From: Gemmatimonadota bacterium
GTDB taxonomy: Bacteria; Latescibacterota; UBA2968; UBA8231
NCBI GenBank assembly: GCA_028875335.1
Contig: JAPPEF010000378.1
Location: 1 to 24,023 of the forward strand
Direction: 5' to 3'
Length of the DNA: 24,023 nt
A model generated the notes under the pieces. That model saw only the letters and a list, made by a program, of their open reading frames with translations, was not told the DNA's origin and ran no database searches. Positions 14,500 through 21,803 of the stretch are shown here, in pieces. A program made the position numbers and the translations under genes. How positions within the stretch are numbered: the first letter of the stretch is position 1; every line of letters begins with the position of its first letter.

Positions 14500-15689
14500 G
14501 CTTGCAAGGCCGCAACATCCTGCTCGGGGTTACCGGCGGCATTGCCGCGTACAAGACGCCGGAGATGGTGCGGTTGTTGACGGCTGAAGGGGCTGAGGTA
14601 CGAGTGGTATTGACCCGCGCGGCTGGCGAGTTCGTCGCGCCCAAGACATTGGAGGTGCTTTCTCGCCACGTGGTGCACAGCGATTTGTTCGGTCGCGACG
14701 CAGAATTTCCCGTTCTGCACGTGGGGTTGGCCGAGTGGGCCGACTTGATTTTGGTGGCTCCGGCTACGGCGCACTGCTTGGGGCGCATAGCCGGCGGCTT
14801 GGCCGACGACTTGCTCACCTCGGTGTTGTTGTGCGCGGATGTGCCCGTCCTGCTGGCGCCGTCGATGGAGGAAAACATGTTGGCCAATGCCGCGGTCGAG
14901 GCCAATGTGCAGACCTTGGCGCAGCGGGGGTTCCACTTGCTCGATCCGGGGGTGGGGCCTTTGGCGTCGGGTGCGGTGGGCCGCGGGCGGATGCCCGAGC
15001 CGGTGGAGTTGGTCGCAGCGGTAGCGGCGCATTTTAGCGGCGACTTGGATGGGTTGAAGTTGTTGATAACGGCCGGTCCCACGGTCGAGGATCTCGATCC
15101 AGTGCGCTTTATTTCCAATCGCTCGTCGGGCAAGATGGGCTATGCGATAGCCGAACGGGCTGCTGCGCGTGGGGGGCGCGTGTGGCTGGTTTCCGGACCG
15201 ACCACCCTGCCCGCGCCCGCTGGTGTGGAACGGCAGTTGGTGCGCTCGACGCGCGATATGCAGCGTGCGGTACAAGCCTTGTTCGAGCAAGTAGATGGAG
15301 CGATTTTGGCGGCGGCTCCGGCCGACTACCGCGCCAAAGAGGTGGCCGAGCAGAAGATCAAGCGCGGCGCGGCGTCCAGTTCCATCGAGTTGGTCGAAAA
15401 CCCGGACATTGCCGCTGGACTGGGTCAGTGCAAGGGCCAGCGGTTGCTGGTCGTCTTTGCGATGGAGACGGAAAAGGGGCCGGAGCGGGCGCGGGAAAAG
15501 CTGGTGCGCAAAGGGGGCGACTTAATCGTGCTCAACATGCTCAACGACGAGGGAGCTGGTTTCGCTGGCGACACCAATCGCGTTACCCTGATCGACGTTG
15601 AGGGCCAAGAGGAAGCTCTGCCCCTGTTGAGCAAGTCCGCGGTCGCCGACCGCATCCTCGACTGGGTGCGGGCGCGGCGGGGAGTTTAA
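14496..15689 (+). CDS. coaBC: CoaBC: phosphopantothenoylcysteine decarboxylase/phosphopantothenate-cysteine ligase
   Basis: The 397-residue product has the full two-domain length. The N-terminal CoaC flavoprotein domain (1-180) begins LLGVTGGIAAYK and has His75 in LHVGLAEWADLILVAPATA. The CoaB domain (about 185-397) has ITAGPTVEDLDPVRFISNRSSGKMG, AAPADYRA, KIKR and LVENPDI. Together they convert phosphopantothenate and cysteine to phosphopantetheine for CoA. Two canonical CoaC residues differ, in E. coli Dfp numbering that aligns without gaps here: Asn125 of PxMNxxM is Glu125 (PSMEENM), and Cys158 is Ser158 (GPLASGAVGRGRM). Serine at this site also occurs, as I recall, in Bacteroidetes CoaBC, so the enzyme may still work. 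ATG overlaps the kinase stop by four bases. Confidence 0.93.
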   Translation: MSLQGRNILLGVTGGIAAYKTPEMVRLLTAEGAEVRVVLTRAAGEFVAPKTLEVLSRHVVHSDLFGRDAEFPVLHVGLAEWADLILVAPATAHCLGRIAGGLADDLLTSVLLCADVPVLLAPSMEENMLANAAVEANVQTLAQRGFHLLDPGVGPLASGAVGRGRMPEPVELVAAVAAHFSGDLDGLKLLITAGPTVEDLDPVRFISNRSSGKMGYAIAERAAARGGRVWLVSGPTTLPAPAGVERQLVRSTRDMQRAVQALFEQVDGAILAAAPADYRAKEVAEQKIKRGAASSSIELVENPDIAAGLGQCKGQRLLVVFAMETEKGPERAREKLVRKGGDLIVLNMLNDEGAGFAGDTNRVTLIDVEGQEEALPLLSKSAVADRILDWVRARRGV

Positions 15690-15713
15690 CCCGTACTGAG
15701 CGAGGATGTCGCC

Positions 15714-16397
15714 ATGGAAGAGCGGAACGAGGACGTGCTGGCCGAAGCTCGGCGCTATCTGTCCGATTTAGTGGCTTTTGAGGGAACCCAGTTTACAGCA
15801 CCGGAGGCGGTTGTGGAGCATAAGGCAGAGGAACCAGCAGTTGATACCCTAGAGGCCTTTCGCCAGCAGATTTGCGAGTGCACCCGCTGTCGGCTGGGCT
15901 CGACGCGGCAGAATTTTGTGTTTGGCAGCGGCGATCCTGCGGCCGGCATCATGTTCATCGGCGAGGCTCCAGGAGCCGAGGAAGACCGCGCGGGTCAGCC
16001 CTTCGTGGGGAAAGCCGGGCAACTGCTGACCAAGATTATCGAGGCTATGGGCCTATCCCGCGACGAGGTCTATATCTGTAACATACTCAAGTGCCGCCCG
16101 CCCAATAACCGCGACCCCCAGCCCGACGAGATCGAGCAGTGCGAGCCGTATCTCAAGCGCCAGATCGAAATCGTCCAGCCCCGCGTCATCTGCACCTTGG
16201 GCCGCTTTGCCGCGCAGACTCTGCTCCGCAGCAGCGAGCCTATGGGCCGCTTGCGCGGCCAGTCGCACCACTACGAGGGCATCCCCTTGGTGGCCACGTA
16301 TCACCCGGCGGCCCTCTTGCGCAATCCCCAGTGGAAGCGCCCGACTTGGGAGGACATCAAGCGGGTGCGGAAGCTCTACGACGGGGTTGATCTCTAA
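15714..16397 (+). CDS. Type 4 (Fe-S) uracil-DNA glycosylase
   Basis: The 227-residue product has the family 4 UDG layout. Four cluster cysteines are visible: Cys56 and Cys59 in ECTRCRLG, Cys127 in ILKCRPPNNRDP, and Cys143 in EQCEPYL. The active-site motif GEAPGAEED sits at 83-91 and the DNA-binding ATYHPAALLR with His197 at 194-203. The enzyme removes uracil from DNA in base-excision repair. The first about 45 residues are a variable leader without recognised domain. The gene starts 24 bases after coaBC and is followed by an intergenic repeat/hairpin region and dnaB. The type 4 call is firm; I give no gene symbol because naming is inconsistent. Confidence 0.93.
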   Translation: MEERNEDVLAEARRYLSDLVAFEGTQFTAPEAVVEHKAEEPAVDTLEAFRQQICECTRCRLGSTRQNFVFGSGDPAAGIMFIGEAPGAEEDRAGQPFVGKAGQLLTKIIEAMGLSRDEVYICNILKCRPPNNRDPQPDEIEQCEPYLKRQIEIVQPRVICTLGRFAAQTLLRSSEPMGRLRGQSHHYEGIPLVATYHPAALLRNPQWKRPTWEDIKRVRKLYDGVDL

Positions 16398-16407
16398 GTT
16401 TTTGGAG

Positions 16408-16442
16408 CTATCCGCAGATGGACGCAGATGGACGCAGGATAG
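16408..16442. repeat. Small repeat element: GACGCAGATG units inside CTATCC/GGATAG inverted ends
   Basis: About two and a half copies of a 10-base unit GACGCAGATG (first copy with C for A) occupy 16412-16436. They are flanked by an inverted repeat, CTATCC at 16408-16413 and GGATAG at 16437-16442. It lies in the 100-base gap between the uracil-DNA glycosylase gene and dnaB. I recall similar 'cgcagatggacgcagat' intergenic repeats in several environmental bacterial genomes. No second copy was noticed in this window. Confidence 0.55.
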
Positions 16443-16452
16443 TAGAAACAAG

Positions 16453-16473
16453 ACGATCCGCAGTTCGGATCGT
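16453..16473 (+). repeat. Perfect 8-bp hairpin in the dnaB leader
   Basis: ACGATCCG (16453-16460) and CGGATCGT (16466-16473) form an 8-bp perfect stem with the five-base loop CAGTT, 24 bases before the dnaB start. The sequence after it is not U-rich (TCAATCATTC), so it is more likely a leader hairpin, processing site or DNA-binding palindrome than an intrinsic terminator. Confidence 0.5.
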
Positions 16474-16497
16474 TCAATCATTCAGGATTACCACACT

Positions 16498-17880
16498 ATG
16501 ACCCAGAGTCCAAATGGTGGTCAAGATCTCGGGCGGATGCCGCCGCAGGCCGTAGAAGTCGAGCAAGCTGTGCTCGGAGCGATGATGTTAGAGCAACGGG
16601 CCATCGTCCGCGCCGTTGAGACCCTCGACGAAAGCTGTTTCTACCACGCCCCCCATAGCCGGATATTTGCGGCCATGACCGAGCTTTTTGAGCGGGGCAT
16701 AGCGGTAGATCAGCTAACCTTGACCGAGGAACTCAAGCGCCGCGGCCAACTCGACGACGTCGGTGGAGTCGTCTATCTGGCCAAGCTGGGGTCTGAAGTG
16801 GCCACGACGGCCAATATCGACTTTCACGCGCGGATCGTTTTGGAGAAGGCGCTGGGTCGCAAGTTGATCGAAACCTCTAGCGAAGTCATTGAGCGAGCGT
16901 ACGCGGCCGACGAGGATGTCCAGACCCTGATCGACAGTGCTGAGCAGAAGCTTTTCAGTCTAAGCGAAAACCAAATCGGCGAGGGCTTTGAGCGGCTGAA
17001 AGAGGTGATGGGAGAAACGGTTGACCACCTCGATCGCATCCACGCGGGGGCGGGCACGGTCTTGGGGGTGGATACGGGTTTTGCCGAGCTCAATGACCAG
17101 ATGTCGGGTTTTCAGAAGGGCGATCTGGTCATTCTCGCGGCGCGGCCCAGCGTCGGCAAGACGGCGCTGGCGCTGACGCTAGCGCGCAACGCGGCCGTGA
17201 ATGCCGAAGCCGGGGTGGCGATTTTCAGCTTGGAAATGTCTAAGATACAACTAGTTCAGCGTCTGCTCAGCATCGAGACTAAGGTCGATTTGCACAAGCT
17301 CCGCACCGGGCGGTTGAGTGACGAAGACTGGATGCACCTAACGCATAACATCAATCGCTTGGCCGAAGCGTCGATCTACATAGACGACACGCCCGGCATC
17401 TCGGTACTCGAAGCGCGAGCTAAGGCGCGGCGGCTGCAGCGCGAGTACGGGATTGACATGGTCATAATCGACTATCTCCAACTCATGAGTGGGCACATCA
17501 GGGCACAGAGCCGCGAGCAGGAGATTTCGCAGATCTCGCGCGGCCTCAAGGCCATGGCGAAAGAATTGGATGTGCCGGTTTTGGCCTTGTCGCAGTTGTC
17601 GCGCGCCGTAGAAAGCCGCACGGACCGGCGACCGCAGCTATCGGACTTGCGGGAGTCGGGCAGCTTGGAGCAGGACGCCGATGTGGTGATGTTCATTTAC
17701 CGCCCGGAGATGTACGATCTCAAGTCCCCAGATGGCGAGAGCCTAGAGGGCCTTGCCCAGATTATCATCGGCAAGCAGCGCAACGGCCCCGTTGGTTCGG
17801 TGGATTTGATGTGGAACAAGGAAAGTGCCACGTACGAGGCGATGGCACCCGGATGGCGGGCGGAGCCGGAAGAATACTAG
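16498..17880 (+). CDS. dnaB: Replicative DNA helicase DnaB
   Basis: The 460-residue protein is of normal DnaB length. The N-terminal helical domain (about 15-120) starts PPQAVEVEQAVLGAMM. The RecA-like C-terminal domain has Walker A ARPSVGKT (215-222), FSLEMSK, Walker B MVIIDYLQLM, SQLSRAVE, the DLRESGSLEQDADVV motif and IIGKQRNGPVG near the end. It unwinds DNA ahead of the replication fork and loads primase. No intein is present at the Walker A site. The reading frame is open far upstream, but that part overlaps the uracil-DNA glycosylase gene and has no DnaB character; ATG at 16498 is therefore taken. The obgE gene begins nine bases after the stop. Confidence 0.97.
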   Translation: MTQSPNGGQDLGRMPPQAVEVEQAVLGAMMLEQRAIVRAVETLDESCFYHAPHSRIFAAMTELFERGIAVDQLTLTEELKRRGQLDDVGGVVYLAKLGSEVATTANIDFHARIVLEKALGRKLIETSSEVIERAYAADEDVQTLIDSAEQKLFSLSENQIGEGFERLKEVMGETVDHLDRIHAGAGTVLGVDTGFAELNDQMSGFQKGDLVILAARPSVGKTALALTLARNAAVNAEAGVAIFSLEMSKIQLVQRLLSIETKVDLHKLRTGRLSDEDWMHLTHNINRLAEASIYIDDTPGISVLEARAKARRLQREYGIDMVIIDYLQLMSGHIRAQSREQEISQISRGLKAMAKELDVPVLALSQLSRAVESRTDRRPQLSDLRESGSLEQDADVVMFIYRPEMYDLKSPDGESLEGLAQIIIGKQRNGPVGSVDLMWNKESATYEAMAPGWRAEPEEY

Positions 17881-17889
17881 TCGCTCCCC

Positions 17890-18897
17890 ATGTTCATCGA
17901 CGAAGTGACCATCACGGTGGAGTCGGGCCATGGCGGCAGCGGCTGCTGTTCGTTTCGCCGCGAAAAGTACGTGCCGCGCGGCGGGCCGGACGGGGGCGAC
18001 GGGGGCGACGGGGGCGACGTAATTTTCCGCGTAGATCCTCAACTCAACACGCTGCACGATTTCCGTTATCAACGCCACATCCGAGCTGGTCGAGGTGCCC
18101 ACGGCGAGGGCAAGCGCCGGACGGGCCAGCGCGGCGAGCACGCGATCATCTGCGTGCCGCCGGGTACCCTCTTGCGCGATGAAAAGGGCGCGTTGATCCG
18201 CGATATGGTCGAGGAGGGGCAGGAGTTGGTGCTGCTGGAGGGTGGGCGCGGGGGTCGGGGCAATGCCCGCTTTGCCACGCCTCGCGTGCAGGCTCCACGG
18301 CGCGCCGACCCCGGGCGAGAGGGCGAGCAAATGGTGGTGCGGCTCGAGCTGAAGTTGCTGGCGGATGTGGGACTGGTGGGCTTTCCCAATGCGGGCAAAT
18401 CCACGCTGCTGTCGCGGCTTTCCGCGGCCCGTCCCAAGATTGCCGACTATCCCTTCACGACTTTGGAGCCGCACTTGGGGATTGTGCAGTGGGCCGAGGG
18501 CGAGAGTTTTGTGCTGGCCGACTTGCCGGGGCTGATCGAGGGGGCGCACGAGGGCAAGGGCTTAGGCATGCGGTTTTTGCGCCACATCGAGCGCACGCGC
18601 ATCCTGCTGTTTGCCATTGATTGCACCAGCCCGGATCCGCGCGGCGAGTTGGAGGCCCTCCGCGGCGAGTTGGATGCTTTCGACGAGGGGATGCGGCACA
18701 AGCCCGCTGGGATTGCGCTGACCAAGGCCGATTTGCTGGGCCCGGCCGCGGAGTTCGAAGATCCTTTTGCCGACCTGCGCGCGCCGCGTTTTTTGGTTTC
18801 GGCCGTCAGCGGTCATGGGGTGCCTGAGATGCTGCGTAGTGTGGGACAGGCGGTGAAGAAACTGCGGGCTGACGAAACGGGGAAGGACGATTCATGA
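17890..18897 (+). CDS. obgE: GTPase Obg/CgtA
   Basis: The 335-residue product has the glycine-rich Obg fold (1-158; MFIDEVTITVESGHGGSG, REKYVPRGGPDGGDGG, GGRGGRGNARF). The GTPase domain follows: G1 GFPNAGKST (164-172), YPFTTLEP switch, G3 DLPGLIEGA (211-219), G4 as TKAD (278-281, instead of NKxD) and G5 SAVSGHG. It acts in ribosome assembly and stress control. The C-terminal OCT domain of some Obg proteins is absent. Three perfect tandem copies of the 9-base unit GGGGGCGAC (17992-18018) encode three Gly-Gly-Asp units in the Obg fold. It is the last gene of a run ending at a clear terminator 34 bases downstream. Confidence 0.95.
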   Translation: MFIDEVTITVESGHGGSGCCSFRREKYVPRGGPDGGDGGDGGDVIFRVDPQLNTLHDFRYQRHIRAGRGAHGEGKRRTGQRGEHAIICVPPGTLLRDEKGALIRDMVEEGQELVLLEGGRGGRGNARFATPRVQAPRRADPGREGEQMVVRLELKLLADVGLVGFPNAGKSTLLSRLSAARPKIADYPFTTLEPHLGIVQWAEGESFVLADLPGLIEGAHEGKGLGMRFLRHIERTRILLFAIDCTSPDPRGELEALRGELDAFDEGMRHKPAGIALTKADLLGPAAEFEDPFADLRAPRFLVSAVSGHGVPEMLRSVGQAVKKLRADETGKDDS

Positions 18898-18930
18898 GGG
18901 ATTTTGCAGAACTCTGAATCGCGTTCTTCG

Positions 18931-18960
18931 ATTCTTCAGGGTAATTCTGAAGAATTTTTT
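18931..18960 (+). terminator. Intrinsic (rho-independent) terminator after obgE
   Basis: ATTCTTCAG (18931-18939) pairs perfectly with CTGAAGAAT (18947-18955) around a seven-base loop GGTAATT, and five further T residues follow (18956-18960). The stem is AT-rich for this genome but the stem plus U-tract is textbook. It ends the udg-dnaB-obgE transcript and faces the convergent amidohydrolase gene. Confidence 0.88.
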
Positions 18961-18971
18961 ATGCGCGTCCT

Positions 18972-19814
18972 TCAGCTAAAGCCGAGGAAGCGCCGCGCGG
19001 TCTCGCCCATGATGAGCTGGCGCTGATCGCTGCTCAGGTCGGGCAGCAGGTGGTCGAGGACCTCGACGCACTCGCCGTAGCCGGGGTCGGCGACAATCCA
19101 GGGGAAATCCGAAGCCCACAGCAGGCGTTCGGCACCAAAAGCGGACAGCAGGCTGCGGTGCCAAGCGGCTAAGTCGGGATAGGGATAGGCCGCCTTGCTC
19201 ATGGCGTATTGGCCCGACAGGTGGACGCAGACGTTGGGCGAATCGGGCGCAGGGCCGAGGAATCCAGTCGGTGGCGGCATCTCTGTGTCGATCTGCGGGC
19301 GACCCTTAGCGTCCCAAGTGAACCGATCCTCGCGTGGGCAAACCATGAGGTGATTGATCACGACGCGCACTTGGGGAAAGTCCGCGAGGAATTGGGGCAC
19401 TAGCGGAGCGGAGGTGGCGCGCAAATAGAGCCAGAGCACGTAGTCTTTGCGAGCGGCGTGTTCCCATATAGGCTGGGAAAAGTCGCCGAGCGAGCGGAGC
19501 CGGAAGCCGATGATTGAGCCGTCTTCGGCGAGGCGATCCATGTGATCGGCGGGCGCAGGCGCGTCGGGCGGTATCAAGCCGATGCCCAAGAAGCGGTCGG
19601 GATAGGTGCGCAGGCAGTGTTGTAGATAGGCGTGGTGCGCGAGGCTGGTGCCGCCGGTTTGCACGAGCACGGCTTTGTCGATGGCGTGGTCGGCCATGTG
19701 CGCCAAGAGATCCTCGACGGGCGCTTCGCGCTCGGCGGGCATGCTTGAGGTGATCTCGCGCGGGAATTCGGCGCTGGGGCGGGCGAAGACGTGCAGATGA
19801 GAGTCAATACGCAT
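18972..19814 (-). CDS. Amidohydrolase family (amidohydrolase_2-type) TIM-barrel protein
   Basis: The 280-residue product opens MRIDSHLHVF with the metal-binding pair His6 and His8, then VVINHLM (His155) and LLWASDFPWI with Asp236. This pattern and the length match amidohydrolase_2 enzymes (COG3618-like lactonases, ACMSD/decarboxylase relatives), which hydrolyse lactones or decarboxylate aromatic acids in the cytoplasm. The substrate cannot be read from sequence. The gene is divergent from thrB with only 36 bases between the start codons, so their promoters must overlap or lie within neighbouring coding sequence. The gene faces the obgE terminator. Confidence 0.87.
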   Translation of the reverse strand: MRIDSHLHVFARPSAEFPREITSSMPAEREAPVEDLLAHMADHAIDKAVLVQTGGTSLAHHAYLQHCLRTYPDRFLGIGLIPPDAPAPADHMDRLAEDGSIIGFRLRSLGDFSQPIWEHAARKDYVLWLYLRATSAPLVPQFLADFPQVRVVINHLMVCPREDRFTWDAKGRPQIDTEMPPPTGFLGPAPDSPNVCVHLSGQYAMSKAAYPYPDLAAWHRSLLSAFGAERLLWASDFPWIVADPGYGECVEVLDHLLPDLSSDQRQLIMGETARRFLGFS

Positions 19815-19850
19815 AGTTTTATTGGGTTGGGATTAAGGTTTAGAGTAAAG

Positions 19851-20792
19851 ATGGATAAGAGAGTCTCCACGGACAAGGCAGTGAAACAGGTGCGGGTGCG
19901 CGCACCAGCTACGTCGGCTAATCTCGGAGCGGGTTTTGACTGCTTGGGACTGGCGCTGGAATTGTACATGGATTTGGCAGTGGAAGAAGGCGAAGGCGAG
20001 GGCTTGGAAATCGCGGCCACGGGCGAGGGGAGCGCGAGCGTGCCTTTGGACGAGCGCAACGCGGTCTATCAGGGGATGATGCGTGCCTATACGCGGGCTG
20101 GTAAGACTCCCGGACGGTTGCGCTTGGCAATAGACAGCCAGATTCCGCTGACCAGTGGGCTGGGCAGCAGCTCGGCAGCTCTAGTCGCTGGCTTGACTGC
20201 CGGAGCCGAGTTGTGCGGGATGGGGCTGGATCGGGAGGAGGTCTTGCGGCAGGGCGTGGCTGTGGAGGGGCACCCGGACAATGTCGCGCCCTGCGTGTTG
20301 GGAGGAATCGTCATCGCAGCTTTGGACGGCGAGGAGATTGCGTGGGCGCGGATTGAGCCGCCGAAGGATTTGGCCGCTGTTGTGGCCATACCGGATTTTC
20401 CCCTGCCCACGTCCAAGTCGCGGAGCGTGCTGCCCGAGCGGATTGAGCGGCGGGACGCGATATTTAACGCCGGGCGCGTCGGCTTGTTGGTGGCCGCGCT
20501 GCAACAGGGCGACTACAGCCTGCTGCGGACTGGGATGCAAGATCGATTGCACCAGCCCTATCGAACGGGTCTAGTTCCGGGGATGGAAGCGGTGTTGGCC
20601 GCGGCTACAGCGGCGGGGGCGTTGGGTGCGGCGCTGAGCGGGGCCGGGCCGACCGCGTTGGCGCTGGTAAGCGACCGGGGTGCAGAGGTGGCCGGTGCTA
20701 TGCAGCAGGCATGGGCTAAAGAGGGGATTGCCGCGCGAACTTTGGTCCTCAGCCTCGCCGCCGAGGGCGTACAATGCGTAAAAGAGAGGTAA
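19851..20792 (+). CDS. thrB: Homoserine kinase (GHMP family)
   Basis: The 313-residue product has RAPATSANLGAGFDCLGLAL (residues 17-36), the GHMP ATP-binding motif IPLTSGLGSSSAA (98-110), GHPDNVAPCVLGG and C-terminal ALSGAGPTALAL. Length and motif order are typical of ThrB, which phosphorylates homoserine on the way to threonine. The ATG at 19851 is chosen because the conserved RVRAPATSANLG start lies 15 residues inside; an upstream ATG at 19791 would overlap the divergent amidohydrolase gene. The epimerase-like gene begins seven bases after the stop. No thrA or thrC is visible in the window. Confidence 0.94.
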   Translation: MDKRVSTDKAVKQVRVRAPATSANLGAGFDCLGLALELYMDLAVEEGEGEGLEIAATGEGSASVPLDERNAVYQGMMRAYTRAGKTPGRLRLAIDSQIPLTSGLGSSSAALVAGLTAGAELCGMGLDREEVLRQGVAVEGHPDNVAPCVLGGIVIAALDGEEIAWARIEPPKDLAAVVAIPDFPLPTSKSRSVLPERIERRDAIFNAGRVGLLVAALQQGDYSLLRTGMQDRLHQPYRTGLVPGMEAVLAAATAAGALGAALSGAGPTALALVSDRGAEVAGAMQQAWAKEGIAARTLVLSLAAEGVQCVKER

Positions 20793-20799
20793 ATAAAAC

Positions 20800-21801
20800 A
20801 TGGTTAGCGAAGCCGCGCTCATAGACGACATGACGACTCCGACGCCCGGAGTCGTGGAGGCCGTGCGTCAGTTGGACGGGCCGATCCTGCTGTTAGGGGT
20901 TAGCGGCAAGATGGGGCCTACCTTGGCCGAGCTGTTGGTGCGGGCTGGGGCGCAGCAGGTGGTGGGGGTAGCGCGCTTTACGGATGCGGAAAAGCGGCGC
21001 TACTTGGAGGACATCGGCGTGCAAACTATTGCCTGCGACTTGCTCGCCGACGAGGCGCTAAAGGAGCTACCCGATGCGCCCAACGTCCTCTTCCTCGCCG
21101 GGTTTAAGTTTGGTGCCACGGGCAATGAAGATGCGACTTGGGCGATGAATGCCGCGTTGCCCGGCTTGGTGATGGCGCGCTACGCCCAGTCGCGGATCGT
21201 CTATGTGAGTTCGGGCAACGTGTATGCGTATGCCGAGGCCCCGGGGCCGGGGGCGGACGAAGGTGGAGATTTGGGCCCGGTGGGCGAATACGCCCAATCG
21301 CGCTTGGGCGGCGAGCGGGTCGCCGAGTACGCGTCGCGGGTGCGGGGGACGCCCTTGCTGATTGTGCGGCTGTTTTACGCCACTGAGCCGCGCTACGGCA
21401 TCATCCGCGATCTCGCCGACAAGGTGTGGCAGGAAGAGCCGATTGATCTGACTATGGGGTACGTCAACCAAATTTGGCAGGGCGACGCCAACGCCTATTT
21501 GTGCCGCTTCTTCCCTCTGTGCCACAGCCCGGCCGACGTCATCAATCTGACCGGCCCGGATACCTTGTCCGTGCGCGAGCTAGCCGAACAGCTAGGGAAG
21601 ATCATGGGGAAAACGCCCTGCTTCACGGGCACAGAGGCCCCAGACGCTCTCTTGGGGGATAGTCGGCGCTTGTGTGCGGAATTTGGCCGCCCGCGCGTTG
21701 GGCCGGAGCAGATGTTGCGCACGGTGGCCGAGTGGGTCATGGCCGACGGTCTGAGCTTGGGTAAGCCGACCAAATACGAATCTCGCAGCGGGCAGTTCTA
21801 A
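20800..21801 (+). CDS. Extended-SDR NAD-dependent epimerase/dehydratase-like protein
   Basis: The 333-residue product has a Rossmann start at LLGVSGKMGPTLAELL (GxxGxxG at 33-39), IVYVSSGNVYAY (133-144), and EYAQSRLGGERV around Tyr164. In extended SDRs such as sugar epimerases the catalytic motif is YxxxK; here the lysine position is Arg168. Typical C-terminal elements follow (GYVNQIWQGDANAYLCRFF, VINLTGPDTLSVRELA). An AGAGAGG ribosome binding site lies 10 bases before the ATG, inside the end of thrB. The next gene starts two bases after the stop, so the three genes probably form one operon. Substrate unknown; nucleotide-sugar or other small-molecule oxidoreduction is only a family-level guess. 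Confidence 0.84.
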   Translation: MVSEAALIDDMTTPTPGVVEAVRQLDGPILLLGVSGKMGPTLAELLVRAGAQQVVGVARFTDAEKRRYLEDIGVQTIACDLLADEALKELPDAPNVLFLAGFKFGATGNEDATWAMNAALPGLVMARYAQSRIVYVSSGNVYAYAEAPGPGADEGGDLGPVGEYAQSRLGGERVAEYASRVRGTPLLIVRLFYATEPRYGIIRDLADKVWQEEPIDLTMGYVNQIWQGDANAYLCRFFPLCHSPADVINLTGPDTLSVRELAEQLGKIMGKTPCFTGTEAPDALLGDSRRLCAEFGRPRVGPEQMLRTVAEWVMADGLSLGKPTKYESRSGQF

Positions 21802-21803
21802 CA

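Noticed and set aside
6695..15000. Codon reassignment (TCG read as Cys) as the explanation for Ser at catalytic Cys positions in DapF and CoaBC
   Set aside because: TCG is used at many ordinary Ser positions, for example in conserved SSG of CoaB, and other conserved Cys (radical SAM, UDG cluster) use TGC or TGT.
16207..16497. In-frame upstream extension of dnaB by 97 codons
   Set aside because: It overlaps the uracil-DNA glycosylase gene, has no DnaB character, and the normal DnaB start lies at 16498.
17100..17700. Possible intein in dnaB, a common insertion site
   Set aside because: Walker A and the following motifs are contiguous and the protein has normal length.
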